This document shows, in pieces, positions 29,606-39,665 of a stretch of 64,000 bases of DNA (positions are counted from its first letter, which is position 1; each line of letters starts with the position of its first letter). A program made the position numbers and the translations under genes. This stretch comes from Candidatus Palauibacter rhopaloidicola (GTDB lineage: Bacteria; Gemmatimonadota; Gemmatimonadetes; Palauibacterales; Palauibacteraceae): the NCBI GenBank assembly GCA_026914155.1, contig JAPPGH010000017.1, forward strand, positions 62,001 to 126,000, written 5' to 3'. Under the pieces are notes generated by a model. It ran no database searches. It had not been told where the DNA came from and worked only from the letters and a program-made list of their open reading frames with translations.

Positions 29606-30862
29606 TCAGGGGACGACGCGGGGTCCGAGCGAACGGCGGTGACTCCGCACGCCGCGCGCGAAGAGGAGCAGCGTGAGCAGGAGCGCGGCCCCGCCGATCA
29701 GGAGCCGCACCGGATTGTCCGAGACCCGGTTGCCGGGGTTGTCGAGCAGGGCGTCGAAGAGCGTGGGCGGATCGTACAGGACGCCGCCCTTGCCCACGCG
29801 GGACACCGTCTGCGTGAGCGAAATGTCCAGCCGAGGATCGCTCTCGAGAATCAGAAAGTCCCCCAGCTTGCCCGGCTCCAGGGTGCCTCGCGAATCGTCG
29901 AGCCCCAGGTGACGGGCCGCCTCGCGCGTGGCGGCGTAAAGCGCGTCCTCCGCCGTCAACCCGGCCGCGACGAGCGCGTCCATCTCCTCGTGCAGCGCCA
30001 GCCCCGGCGCGAGCGCGCCGTTCGTGGCCGTGGAGACGGATCCTCCGGCGGCGTGGAACTCCCGCACGAACTCGCGGAGCAACTCCAGCGCCGCACCCAG
30101 TCGTTCGGCCTCGGCGGGCGTTCGGTCGGGAAGGAGCCGGTCCTGAATGCGCTCCGTGACCATCGCGAACTCGACCAGGCGGTTCATCCCGTGCGGAAGC
30201 CGGTAGGGCGCGGCCCAGCGTTCCTGCTCCAGGAGACGCGGCGCAAACGCGGCGCCCCGAGCCCCCATCGCGCGGGCGGAGTCCATCAATGCTTCGCGGT
30301 CGGCCAGCGTCGCCCGCGACCGCGCGAAAAGCTGGAGATCTCGCGGCTCGCGGCCGGGCGGCCCGCTTGCGTCGAGCGGGATCGTGGCGGCGAGCGCCAG
30401 ACCGAAGAGGCCGAGCGGGTACGGCGGCTCCTCGACGGGCGTCGCCGGCCGCGGCGCTGGGATGCGCGCGTCATCGCTGCCCGTTGGCGGCAACGGCTCC
30501 CCTTCGGGCCCCTCCGCGATCTCCGGGATGGCCGCCGTCGTGACGCCGAGCAGAAAGGCCAGGTAGGCGGCCTGTTCGTTGCTCGGCACCTCCGCGGCCT
30601 CCTTCACGTCGATCAGCCCCGGCACGACCCAGAAGCCATCGGCGTCGAGCACCTCCACGCCCCCCGGCTCGGCGCAGTCGGCCGGCGCGCCCACGCACGT
30701 CACCAGGCCGTCGACCACGACGAGGCGCCCGGTCGGCCACACGGCCCCCGTGCCGTCGATGATGTTCCCGTTGTCGACCACGATCGACCCCGGCCCGCCG
30801 CACGCCGCGAGGCCGGCCAGAAGCGCGGGCATTACGCCCAAGTGGCGTCTCTTTCCCGTCAT
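29606..30862 (-). CDS. Amidohydrolase-like lipoprotein with C-terminal TM helix; metal ligands apparently lost
   Basis: VDNGNIIDGTGAVWPTGRLVVVDGLVTCVG; FWVVPGLIDVKEAAEV (no HxH); GTLEPGKLGDFLIL; LLIGGAALLLTLLLFARG TM; ATGA overlap with upstream gene. Confidence 0.75.
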   Translation of the reverse strand: MTGKRRHLGVMPALLAGLAACGGPGSIVVDNGNIIDGTGAVWPTGRLVVVDGLVTCVGAPADCAEPGGVEVLDADGFWVVPGLIDVKEAAEVPSNEQAAYLAFLLGVTTAAIPEIAEGPEGEPLPPTGSDDARIPAPRPATPVEEPPYPLGLFGLALAATIPLDASGPPGREPRDLQLFARSRATLADREALMDSARAMGARGAAFAPRLLEQERWAAPYRLPHGMNRLVEFAMVTERIQDRLLPDRTPAEAERLGAALELLREFVREFHAAGGSVSTATNGALAPGLALHEEMDALVAAGLTAEDALYAATREAARHLGLDDSRGTLEPGKLGDFLILESDPRLDISLTQTVSRVGKGGVLYDPPTLFDALLDNPGNRVSDNPVRLLIGGAALLLTLLLFARGVRSHRRSLGPRVVP

Positions 30863-31635
30863 GACGTTCCAGTTCCGTTCAGGATCTCCATCACCTCGCC
30901 GTGGAGCGCCGGCGCGGCCGCCACCGTCGACGCGCCGCCGATCGGGTCGTCCCCTTCCCAGGTCGTGATCACGCCGCCCGCGCCCCGGATCACCGGGACC
31001 AGCGCCGCAATGTCCCACGGATGCATGATCGGATCGAGCATGATGTCGGCTCGCCCCGTCGCGACCATGAGATATCCGTAACAGTCGCCCCAGCCCCGGT
31101 ACAGCGCCGTTCTCGCCCACAGCGCCTCGAACCCCGCGAGGTTCCGGTGTCGGCCGACCGCCCCCGGATCCGTCGTCAGGAGCATCGCCTCCGACAGCGA
31201 ACGATCTTCGCGGACCCGTACCGTCTCCCCGTTGAAGGTCGTCCCCGACGGAGTGCCGATGGCCAACTCGCCCGTGATCGGCTGGTGGATCACGCCCAGA
31301 ATCGGCTCGCCGTCGTGCAACAGTCCGATGAGCGTCCCGAACAGGGGGACTCCGGCGACGAAGGAGATCGTACCGTCGATCGGATCCAGCACCCACACGT
31401 ACTCCGCGTCGTCGTTCTGCGCGCCGAACTCCTCCCCGACGATGCCATGGTCGGGAAAGCGCTCCAGGATCCGGTCGCGCAGCAGCGTCTCGGCGTAGCG
31501 GTCCGCCACGGTGACGGGCGACGCGTCCGTCTTGGATTCCACGGCCAGGTCCGGATGGTGGAACATGCCCGCGATCGCCCGGCCCGACTCCTCGGCCAGC
31601 TCCGCCGCGAACTCTCTCAGCGAATCGGGATCCAA
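30859..31635 (-). CDS. Inositol monophosphatase / histidinol-phosphatase (HisN-like)
   Basis: GEEFGAQNDDAEYVWVLDPIDGTISFVAGVPLFGTLIGL; HPWDIAALVPVIRGAGGVITTWEG. Confidence 0.9.
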   Translation of the reverse strand: MDPDSLREFAAELAEESGRAIAGMFHHPDLAVESKTDASPVTVADRYAETLLRDRILERFPDHGIVGEEFGAQNDDAEYVWVLDPIDGTISFVAGVPLFGTLIGLLHDGEPILGVIHQPITGELAIGTPSGTTFNGETVRVREDRSLSEAMLLTTDPGAVGRHRNLAGFEALWARTALYRGWGDCYGYLMVATGRADIMLDPIMHPWDIAALVPVIRGAGGVITTWEGDDPIGGASTVAAAPALHGEVMEILNGTGTS

Positions 31636-31686
31636 CTCTTCTCCGGTTTCGGGGTTCGGGGTTTGAACGCGATCCGGCCCACAGGT

Positions 31687-31713
31687 TAGTGTCGCGTCCG
31701 GGACACGACACTA
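31687..31713. promoter_or_regulatory. Inverted repeat TAGTGTCG-N11-CGACACTA in a divergent intergenic region
   Basis: Perfect 8 bp arms between HisN-like (-) and FAD-subunit (+) genes. Confidence 0.5.
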
Positions 31714-31724
31714 GGTTGCCGGAC

Positions 31725-32711
31725 ATGCTCAGGCTTCATCCGTACGAATACCACATGCCGCGTGCGCTCGACGAGGCGCTGTCGTTGCTCGCCGTCCATG
31801 GCGACGATGCGATGCCCATCGCCGGCGGGACCGATCTCGTCCCCAACATGAAGCACGGGCTATTCACGCCCGGTCACCTCGTCGCCCTCAGCCGGGTCCG
31901 GGAGATGCACGGGATCGCCGCTACCGAGGACGAGATCCGCATCGGGGCGGCCGAGACGCTGACTTCGGTCGCGACCCATCCAGAGGTCCTCGCGCGGATC
32001 CCCAGCCTGGCCCGCGCCGCCGAACTCGTCTCGGGTCCGCAGTTGCGTCGGGTCGGCACCATCGGCGGCAACGTCTGCCTCGATACGCGATGCGCCTACT
32101 ACAACCAGACGAGGTTCTGGCGGAAGGCGCTCGGCTACTGTCTGAAGAAGGACGGCGACCTCTGCCACGTCGTGAAGGGCGGCACCCGCTGCGTCGCGGC
32201 GCACTCGGCCGATACGCCTCCCGTGCTCGCCGTGCTCGACGCGGTCCTCGAGGTCGCGGACGAGGACGGGACGCGCGACGTGCCGATACGGCAATTCTTC
32301 ACATCCGACGGAATCTGGAACCGATCCATTGGGAGAAGCGAACTCGTCGTCGCGATCCGGGTGCCGCGGCCGCCCGCGGGTACGCAGGTCGCGTTTCAGA
32401 AACTCCGGCCGCGCGCCGCGATCGATTTCCCGCTGGCCAACCTGGCGGTGCGCGTCGGGCGCGACGACGACGGCCGCGTGTCCGACTTTCGCCTCGTCGT
32501 CTCAGCGATGGGCGCCTATCCCCGCCACGTGGGCAAAGTCGAGGATGCCGCCATGGGGAACCGTCTCGGTCCCGGCGTGATCGAGGCCGTGGCTGAGCAG
32601 GCGTTCCGCCAGTGTCACCCGCTCTCCAACATCACGGTCGACCCGGAATGGCGCCGCGCCATGATCCCCGTCCTCGTCCGCCGCGCCCTCAACGAGATCG
32701 CCGCCGCCTGA
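31725..32711 (+). CDS. FAD-binding subunit of molybdenum hydroxylase, 4-hydroxybenzoyl-CoA reductase beta (HcrB)-like with extra Fe-S cysteines
   Basis: PIAGGTDLVPNMK; LRRVGTIGGNVCLDTRCAYYNQTRFWRKALGYCLKKDGDLCHVVKGGTRCVAAHSADTPP. Confidence 0.86.
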   Translation: MLRLHPYEYHMPRALDEALSLLAVHGDDAMPIAGGTDLVPNMKHGLFTPGHLVALSRVREMHGIAATEDEIRIGAAETLTSVATHPEVLARIPSLARAAELVSGPQLRRVGTIGGNVCLDTRCAYYNQTRFWRKALGYCLKKDGDLCHVVKGGTRCVAAHSADTPPVLAVLDAVLEVADEDGTRDVPIRQFFTSDGIWNRSIGRSELVVAIRVPRPPAGTQVAFQKLRPRAAIDFPLANLAVRVGRDDDGRVSDFRLVVSAMGAYPRHVGKVEDAAMGNRLGPGVIEAVAEQAFRQCHPLSNITVDPEWRRAMIPVLVRRALNEIAAA

Positions 32712-32745
32712 AGCCCCGAACGCAGCGGGGGTTTGCCACGGACGG

Positions 32746-33891
32746 CTAGTAGGCAAAGAGATCGGCGAGGGGGACGTAGGCCTCGCCGGCGAACGCCAGC
32801 ACGTCGTCGATGCCGAACAGGATCTCGTCGAGCGCCGCGAGTTCCGTGTCAGTGAATCCCCGTCCGACGACATCGATGAAGACAGGCGCGTCGACGGTGC
32901 CCTCGACGAGCGCCTCCACCCGACCCGCCTGGCGGATCTCGCCATCCTGCGCCCCGTTCACGACGGCCAGGTCGACGAGCGTCCGACCGGCCGACCCGTC
33001 GATGTCCATGCGGAAGAAGAGGTCCGCGTGCGACCCGTCCGCCGACAGATCGCCGCCGACCCGCAACCGTACCTCGGTCCCCTCGGCCGAGAGCACGCGG
33101 TGCGCCGACGTGACATGCGTCACGCCGGCCGCGTCGTCGAACTCCAGCAACTCGTCGAGTTCGAAGTCGAAGCGCCCGTTCTGGTCTTCCGCGAACCCCT
33201 CGGCCAGCAGGCTCACCGACACGCCGTTCGCGTCAGATGCAAAGGCGCCGTCAACGACGTAGTCCGCGACACGTTGGGTCCCGCCGCCGCTCGTGTCGAA
33301 GGCCCGCATCCGCAGTCGCGCGGACACCGCGTCGCTCTCGTCCGTGAGATCCACGAACCCGAACGGCCGCAGCGGAAGCGCGGGAAGACCTGACGAGAGG
33401 TCCACGACGTACAGCTCGAACCGGACCCCGTTTTCAGGGCCGCCGTCCCCGTACTCGACGTATGCGTCGATGGACGCGTCGAAGATGAACTCCTTGCCGA
33501 GAAAGTTGATGGGGAAGAGCGGCGTCTTCCCGCCCGATGCACGGCTCGCCGCGACGTTCGCCACCGCGCGTTCGAGCGAACGCGGCTCGAGGGCGCGGAG
33601 AAGATCGACCCGATCGGACGAGCCCCGGAGCTGCGCGTGGGCCACCCGATTCGCCCGGGGTTCGGACAGCCCGAGCACCTCCGCGATCGTCCGCACCTGC
33701 GCCACGATCGCGTTGTCCGCAGCGAACCGAAGCGAGTAGATGGAGTTCGCCGCCAACTCGGGATCGAAGGGGGGATCGGGCAGCGGCGGTCCGACGATGC
33801 CCCGTTCCTCCGCACAACCAACGGCCGCCAGAGCCAGCAGCCCCACCGCCAGGGCACGACATCTTCCCGCCACCGCGATCCCTCTCCTCAT
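32746..33891 (-). CDS. Lipoprotein of unknown function
   Basis: ALAVGLLALAAVGCAEE lipobox; no recognised domain. Confidence 0.65.
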   Translation of the reverse strand: MRRGIAVAGRCRALAVGLLALAAVGCAEERGIVGPPLPDPPFDPELAANSIYSLRFAADNAIVAQVRTIAEVLGLSEPRANRVAHAQLRGSSDRVDLLRALEPRSLERAVANVAASRASGGKTPLFPINFLGKEFIFDASIDAYVEYGDGGPENGVRFELYVVDLSSGLPALPLRPFGFVDLTDESDAVSARLRMRAFDTSGGGTQRVADYVVDGAFASDANGVSVSLLAEGFAEDQNGRFDFELDELLEFDDAAGVTHVTSAHRVLSAEGTEVRLRVGGDLSADGSHADLFFRMDIDGSAGRTLVDLAVVNGAQDGEIRQAGRVEALVEGTVDAPVFIDVVGRGFTDTELAALDEILFGIDDVLAFAGEAYVPLADLFAY

Positions 33892-34123
33892 GGTTGAAGC
33901 TCCTCCCATGGTCGAAGCCCCTCCCCTCATGGTTGGAGCGACTGGACAGGAGAAAGACGAGGCAGAAGGGGAGCGGGTCACGGCACGCGGCAGGCGGAAC
34001 GTGCGGGAGGCGGAGGTGGCTGGTCACGGTCCCCACCGCGCGCATACCTTGGCGAAGCGTTCAAGAATCCGGCATTCGTCACTACGGCCCCCGGCCGGGG
34101 GCTCTTGATTCCGAGGAGGTAGG

Positions 34124-34735
34124 ATGCACGCCTTGCCCGACCTGCCGTACGCCCACGACGCGCTCGAACCGACGATCGACGCGCGCACGATGGAGATCCA
34201 CCACGGCAAGCATCACCAGGTGTACGTGAACATGCTGAACGGCGCGCTCGAAGGTCACGACGACCTCGCGGGCCTCTCCCTGGAGGCCCTCCTGCGCGGC
34301 ATCGCCGACGTACCCGAGTCGATCCGCGGAGCGGTGCGGAACCACGGCGGCGGACACTCGAACCATTCGCTGTTCTGGACTTCGATGTCTACGGACGGGG
34401 GCGGGAGTCCCTCGGGCGACCTCGCGGCCGCCATCGATGGCGCCTGCGGTTCCTTCGACGACTTCAAGGCGGCGTTCCAGCAGGCGGGGCTCACCCGCTT
34501 CGGCAGCGGCTGGGCGTGGCTCGTGGCCGGGGACGGCGGCGACCTCTCCGTGTACTCCACCGCGAACCAGGACAGCCCGCTGATGCAGGGAGACACGCCG
34601 CTCCTGGGCGTGGATGTGTGGGAGCACGCGTACTACCTGAACTACCAGAACCGCCGCGCGGACTACCTCGCCGCGTTCTGGGACGTGGTCGACTGGGCCG
34701 TCGTGGCCGCCCGCTACGCCGCCGCCACCGGCTGA
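34124..34735 (+). CDS. Fe/Mn superoxide dismutase
   Basis: [56 protein letters not shown]. Confidence 0.96.
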   Translation: MHALPDLPYAHDALEPTIDARTMEIHHGKHHQVYVNMLNGALEGHDDLAGLSLEALLRGIADVPESIRGAVRNHGGGHSNHSLFWTSMSTDGGGSPSGDLAAAIDGACGSFDDFKAAFQQAGLTRFGSGWAWLVAGDGGDLSVYSTANQDSPLMQGDTPLLGVDVWEHAYYLNYQNRRADYLAAFWDVVDWAVVAARYAAATG

Positions 34736-34762
34736 CCGCCCCGAAACAGCAGCGGCCCGTGG

Positions 34763-34791
34763 TCGGGGTCAGTCGCCGAGGCTGACCCCGA
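34763..34791. terminator. Hairpin TCGGGGTCAG-N9-CTGACCCCGA at convergent sod/pfk junction
   Basis: 10 bp perfect stem; contains the pfk stop codon (34769-34771). Confidence 0.65.
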
Positions 34792-35893
34792 TCGCCTGGG
34801 CCGTCATCACGATGTCGCCGTCCACGGGCACCAGCTTGGGGTTGGCGAGCGCCTCGGCGAGCGGGATCGCACGTACGAGCGGCGGATCGAGTGCGACCAT
34901 CGTTCCGAATCGGCCGCGGGCCACGCACCGCACGGCGGCGGCGCCGAAGCGCAGCGACATGACGCGGTCGTAGGACGTCGGCGTGCCGCCGCGCTGCAGG
35001 TGCCCCAGCGTCAGCGACCGCGTCTCCTTCCCCGTGCGCCGTGCGATCTCGCGCGCCACCATGTCACCCAGCCCGCCCAGCCGCTCCTGGTCGTCCCCGC
35101 CGCCGTGGACGGTTTTCGTCACCATCTCGCCTCCGGCGGGCCTGGCGCCCTCCGCCACGCAGACGATGCTGAACTCCCGCCCCGCCGCCTCACGCTCCCG
35201 GATCTTGTCGCACACCCTTTCGATGTCGAAGGGAATCTCGGGGATGAGGATGACGTCGGCCGAGCCTGCCAGCCCGCTGTAGAGCGCGATCCATCCGGCG
35301 TCCCGTCCCATGACTTCCACCACCATGACGCGGCGGTGGCTCTCCGCCGTGGAGTGGAGCTTGCCGATCGCGTCGGTCGCCGTCTCCACCGCCGTGAGGA
35401 ACCCGAAGGTGAGGCTGGTTCCGCACAGGTCGTTGTCGATCGTCTTCGGCACGCCGACCACCGGGAGCCCCCGCTTCGACAGCCGGTGCGCGAGGTGGAG
35501 ACTGCCGTCCCCGCCGATCGCGATCAGCGCGTCGATGCCGTGCCGCCGGAGGCTCTCGATGACCTCGCCGGACCGGTCGCGCTTCTCGATGGAGCCGTCC
35601 GGCAGGCGCACCGGCCACGCGAACGGGTCCGAGCGGTTGGTCGTCCCCAGAATCGTCCCGCCGCGGTGCGTGATCCCCCGCACCTCGTCTGCCCCCAGCG
35701 GAATCACCCGCCCGGCATCATCCGGCAACAGCCCCCCGTAGCCGTTCTCAATGCCCACCACGCTCCAGCCGCGCCGGCGCGCACTCAGCACGATGGCGCG
35801 GATCACGGCGTTCAACCCCGGCGCGTCGCCCCCGCCGGTGTTGATCGCGATCTTCTTGATCGTTCCCGCTCCGCCTGCCTTCTTCTCGTTCAT
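34769..35893 (-). CDS. pfkA: 6-phosphofructokinase (G104/K124-type, mixed-substrate-like clade)
   Basis: INTGGGDAPGLNAVIR; AIGGDGSLHLAHRL; VPKTIDNDLCGTSLTFGF; VVEVMGRDAGWIAL. Confidence 0.92.
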   Translation of the reverse strand: MNEKKAGGAGTIKKIAINTGGGDAPGLNAVIRAIVLSARRRGWSVVGIENGYGGLLPDDAGRVIPLGADEVRGITHRGGTILGTTNRSDPFAWPVRLPDGSIEKRDRSGEVIESLRRHGIDALIAIGGDGSLHLAHRLSKRGLPVVGVPKTIDNDLCGTSLTFGFLTAVETATDAIGKLHSTAESHRRVMVVEVMGRDAGWIALYSGLAGSADVILIPEIPFDIERVCDKIREREAAGREFSIVCVAEGARPAGGEMVTKTVHGGGDDQERLGGLGDMVAREIARRTGKETRSLTLGHLQRGGTPTSYDRVMSLRFGAAAVRCVARGRFGTMVALDPPLVRAIPLAEALANPKLVPVDGDIVMTAQAIGVSLGD

Positions 35894-35991
35894 GGCCCGA
35901 TTATCGGTGTCGCGGCAGCGCGGGGCAAAACCCCGCGTACGCCGCCCTGCGGGGTTGACGCTGTGCCCGCGGGTCGGCACCCTCGCTCCCC

Positions 35992-36675
35992 ATGTCACCG
36001 CTCCGCCCGCTGGAAACGATCCTGTTCGATCTCGACGGGACCCTCGTGGACTCGACCGACCTCATCGCGGCATCGTGGCGCCATACGATGAAGGCCCACT
36101 TCGAAGACCCCCCGCCGGACGAGGTGTGGCTGAGCACCCTGGGCCAGCCGCTGCGGACCCAACTCGGCTATCTCGTGGACTCGGCCGAGGAAGTGCAGGC
36201 CATGGTCGAGACCTACATCGACCACAACTTTCGGGAACACGAACGGCTCATCCGCTCGTTTCCGGGCGTCCGCGAGACGGTCGTCCGGTTACGCGAGGAG
36301 GGGGTCCGGCTCGGCGTGGTCACGAGCAAGGCGAGCGCCGGAACGGCCCGCAGCCTGGCGGCGTGCGCGCTGGACCAGGCGCTGTTCGACGTGATCGTCA
36401 CGTCCGATGAGCCCGTGCCGCACAAGCCCGACCCGGCCCCCATCCGGCTGGCGCTGGAACGCCTGGAGGCCGCTGCCGAAACCGCCGCCTACGTGGGGGA
36501 CTCCGTGTGGGACATGCGGGCGGGCCACGCGGCCGGCGTGACCACGATCGCCGCGCTGTGGGGTCCGTTCTCGGAGCGGGAACTGGTGATCGAGCGCCCC
36601 CACATCATGCTCGACGCGATCGAGGATCTCCTGCGCTACGCCGCGGCGCCCGAGCAGTCGCGCCCCCCCGCCTGA
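35992..36675 (+). CDS. HAD-superfamily hydrolase (phosphoglycolate phosphatase/PpaX-like)
   Basis: [60 protein letters not shown]. Confidence 0.92.
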   Translation: MSPLRPLETILFDLDGTLVDSTDLIAASWRHTMKAHFEDPPPDEVWLSTLGQPLRTQLGYLVDSAEEVQAMVETYIDHNFREHERLIRSFPGVRETVVRLREEGVRLGVVTSKASAGTARSLAACALDQALFDVIVTSDEPVPHKPDPAPIRLALERLEAAAETAAYVGDSVWDMRAGHAAGVTTIAALWGPFSERELVIERPHIMLDAIEDLLRYAAAPEQSRPPA

Positions 36676-36688
36676 GGGGTCTCTCGCC

Positions 36689-39400
36689 TCAGTTCCCGGC
36701 CGCCCCGCTCTCCGAAAAGGCGAGCGCCCCCTCCTCGAGCGAGCCGTTGGCCAGCGCCGCGGCGAGCGCCTCGTCGAGCGTCTCCACCAGGTGGAACTCG
36801 AGCTGCTCGCACACATGGTCGGGGAGGTCCTCGAGGTCGCCCTCGTTGATCGCCGGGAGGATGATCTCGTTGATCCCCGCGCGGGCGGCGCCGAGCACCT
36901 TCTCCTTCACGCCGCCGATTGGGAGCACGCGCCCGGAGAGCGTGATCTCGCCCGTCATGGCGACATCGTGCCGCACGGGGTGGTCACCCAGGGCGCTCAC
37001 GAGCGCCACCGCCATGGCGATGCCCGCCGACGGTCCCTCCTTGGGGATGGCTCCGGCCGGGACGTGAATGTGAATCTCGTGGTCCCGTAGCCGCTCCTCC
37101 GTGAGATCGAGCCCGTTCGCGTGGCTGCGCGCGAAGGTGAGGGCGGCCTGCGCGCTCTCCTTCATGACGTCGCCGAGCTGCCCCGTGAGGACGAGCCCCT
37201 CCTTGCCCTTCAGGACCCTCGTCTCGACGAGCATGATGTCACCGCCCACGGGCGTGTAGAACATGCCCGTCGCCACGCCGACCGCGTCGTCCTCCATCTT
37301 TTCGGCGGCATGCACCTTCGGCCGGCCCAGCAGTTCGCGCAGGTCGTCCGCGCCCACCGCCGCCTCCGAGGATCCCGTCGCGATCTTCCGCGCGGACTTG
37401 CGGCAGACCGAGCCGAGTTCGCGTTCGAGTTGCCGCACGCCGGCCTCGCGGGTGTAGCGGGTGATGATCGCGCGAATCGCGCCCTCATCGACCTCGACCT
37501 GCTCCGGGAGCAGACCGTTCCGTCGCTTCTGCCGGGGCAGGAGGAAACGTCGCGCGATCTCGAGCTTCTCGGCTTCCGTGTAGCCGCGGAACTCGATCGC
37601 CTCCATGCGGTCGCGCAGGGGCCCGGGGATCTGCTCGAAGACGTTCGCCGTCGCGATGAACAGCACCTCGGAGAGATCGAAGGGCACGCCGAGGTAGTGA
37701 TCGACGAACGACTCGTTCTGCGCCGGATCGAGCACCTCCATCAGCGCCGCCGAGGGGTCGCCCTGGAAGGACACGCCCAGCTTGTCGATCTCATCGAGGA
37801 GGAACACGGGGTTCTTCGTCCCCGCCCGCTTCAGCCCCTCGATGATGCGGCCCGCCATCGCACCCACGTACGTGCGCCGGTGCCCCCGGATGTCCGCCTC
37901 GTCGCGCGCCCCGCCCAGCGACACGCGGACGTACTTGCGGCCCATGGCGTCGGCGATCGAACGGGCGATGGAGGTCTTGCCCACGCCCGGCGGCCCGACG
38001 AAGAGCAGTGTCTCCCCCGCGCGGTCGTCGTCATATCCCGGTACCGAGTCGGTCCCGGCTTCGTCGGATTCTTCTCCATCGGATCCATCGGATCCATCCG
38101 ATCCATCGGGCTCGTCGGGGGCCGTCGCGTCCGCCTCGCTCGGCGCCTCGCCATTCCCCGCCGCCTCGGTCTCAGCGTCGGAGTCGCCGGCTTCCGCGTC
38201 GCCGGCTTCCGCGTCGCCGGCCTCTGCCTCCGCTTCCTCGGCTTCGCGCAACCGCGTCTCTTCCTGGAGCTTGCGCACCGCCAGAAAGTCGAGGACCCGA
38301 TCCTTGACGTCCTGAAGTCCGTAGTGGTCCCGTTCCAGGATCGCTTCGGCGCGCGGGATGTCCAGTTGTTCCTCGGTCGTCTCGGACCAGGGGAGGTCCG
38401 CCACGATCTCCAGGTACGTTCGCACGACCTGCGCCTCCGCCGACTCGCGCGGGATGCGCTCGAGGCGCCGAAGCTCCCGGTCGACTTCCTGCCGCGCCTC
38501 CTCGGGCAACTCCAGCGCCTCGATGCGCTCGCGGAGGTCGTTCGCCTCCTGGGAGTCGATGTCCTCGCCCAGCTCCTTCTGGATCGCCTTCATCTGCTCG
38601 CGCAGGAAGATCTCGCGCTGCCTCTCCCCCAACTCCTCCTGGACCTGCTCGCGGATCTCCTCCTGCGCCTCGAGCAGACCGATCTGCTTCTGCAGGTCCA
38701 CGAGAAGCGAGCGCAGCCGCGCCTCGACGGAGAGGGTTTCGAGAAGCTCCTGCTTCTGCTCGACCTCGAGTTCGGTGTAGAAGGCGACGAGATCGGCGAG
38801 TTCGCCGGGCGTCGACACCCCGCCCAGGAGGTGATCGACGATTTCCTTAGGGACGCCGCGCAGGCGGCTGACTTCGGCGGCTCTCTCATGGACCTCCTTG
38901 TAGAGAGCCGCGAAGGCCCGCTCTTCGGCGTCGAGCGGGTCCATGTCGTCCATCTCTCGCGCGACGACCTCGAGGTATCCGTCGCGCTCGTTGTATTCGA
39001 GGGCGGCGGCACGAGTGTCGCCCTGGATGACCATCTGGATGCCCCCGGGCACCTTCTGCATCTGCGCGATTCGGCAGACGGTCCCGATGCGGTACAGGTG
39101 CTCGGGGTCCGGACGCTCGACGTCGGCATCGAGCTGTGCGACCGCGAAGAGCAGCTTCTCCCCGGCGACCGCCCGGTCGATGGCCTTCATCGTCTTGTCC
39201 CGACCCGCGGCGATCGGTGCCGCCACGGCGGGGAACACGACCGTACCCCGGAGGGGGAGTACAGGCAGCCGAAGGCGCTTGGACTCGGTCCGGCGCACGG
39301 GTTCCGTCTCTTCGGCCCCCTCGGCGGCGCCCGTGGCTTCGGCGCTCTCCGCTGCGGCGCTCTCCGCTTCGGCGACCTTCATCTCGTTTTCTTCGCTCAT
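36689..39400 (-). CDS. lon: ATP-dependent protease Lon with acidic low-complexity insertion before the Walker A motif
   Basis: [66 protein letters not shown] catalytic Ser; [15 protein letters not shown] catalytic Lys. Confidence 0.96.
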   Translation of the reverse strand: MSEENEMKVAEAESAAAESAEATGAAEGAEETEPVRRTESKRLRLPVLPLRGTVVFPAVAAPIAAGRDKTMKAIDRAVAGEKLLFAVAQLDADVERPDPEHLYRIGTVCRIAQMQKVPGGIQMVIQGDTRAAALEYNERDGYLEVVAREMDDMDPLDAEERAFAALYKEVHERAAEVSRLRGVPKEIVDHLLGGVSTPGELADLVAFYTELEVEQKQELLETLSVEARLRSLLVDLQKQIGLLEAQEEIREQVQEELGERQREIFLREQMKAIQKELGEDIDSQEANDLRERIEALELPEEARQEVDRELRRLERIPRESAEAQVVRTYLEIVADLPWSETTEEQLDIPRAEAILERDHYGLQDVKDRVLDFLAVRKLQEETRLREAEEAEAEAGDAEAGDAEAGDSDAETEAAGNGEAPSEADATAPDEPDGSDGSDGSDGEESDEAGTDSVPGYDDDRAGETLLFVGPPGVGKTSIARSIADAMGRKYVRVSLGGARDEADIRGHRRTYVGAMAGRIIEGLKRAGTKNPVFLLDEIDKLGVSFQGDPSAALMEVLDPAQNESFVDHYLGVPFDLSEVLFIATANVFEQIPGPLRDRMEAIEFRGYTEAEKLEIARRFLLPRQKRRNGLLPEQVEVDEGAIRAIITRYTREAGVRQLERELGSVCRKSARKIATGSSEAAVGADDLRELLGRPKVHAAEKMEDDAVGVATGMFYTPVGGDIMLVETRVLKGKEGLVLTGQLGDVMKESAQAALTFARSHANGLDLTEERLRDHEIHIHVPAGAIPKEGPSAGIAMAVALVSALGDHPVRHDVAMTGEITLSGRVLPIGGVKEKVLGAARAGINEIILPAINEGDLEDLPDHVCEQLEFHLVETLDEALAAALANGSLEEGALAFSESGAAGN
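38020..38265. repeat. In-frame tandem repeats inside lon: 9 bp (GGATCCATC-like) and 15 bp (GCGTCGCCGGCTTCC) units
   Basis: Encodes [22 protein letters not shown]...[21 protein letters not shown] on the minus strand. Confidence 0.85.
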
Positions 39401-39567
39401 ACTTGCGTAGCTCTATGTCCTCGCGCGACGTTCGCGCGCCATTCGGATTCGCGTCTTCCGGTGCAGGTTTCGGGCCCGCCGGTAGCCCTCCCAGTACCCC
39501 CCTGTCCGCCGATTTGGCGCAACGATGCTTGTAAGAGGTCTGCCGATGCGGGCGGTGTGCGTCAAGA

Positions 39568-39654
39568 CGGCAGCCGGCGTGGCGTGGCTCGGCAGCCAGC
39601 GGCGCTTGCCCGGCGGCCAGCCGCGCTTGCTTGGCAGCCGCGCGAGTTCTTGCC
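39568..39654. repeat. Degenerate 21-23 bp tandem repeat upstream of ispH
   Basis: cggcagccggcgtggcgtggct / cggcagccagcggcgcttgcc / cggcggccagccgcgcttgct / tggcagccgcgcgagttcttgcc. Confidence 0.6.
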
Positions 39655-39665
39655 ATCTTTAGGGC

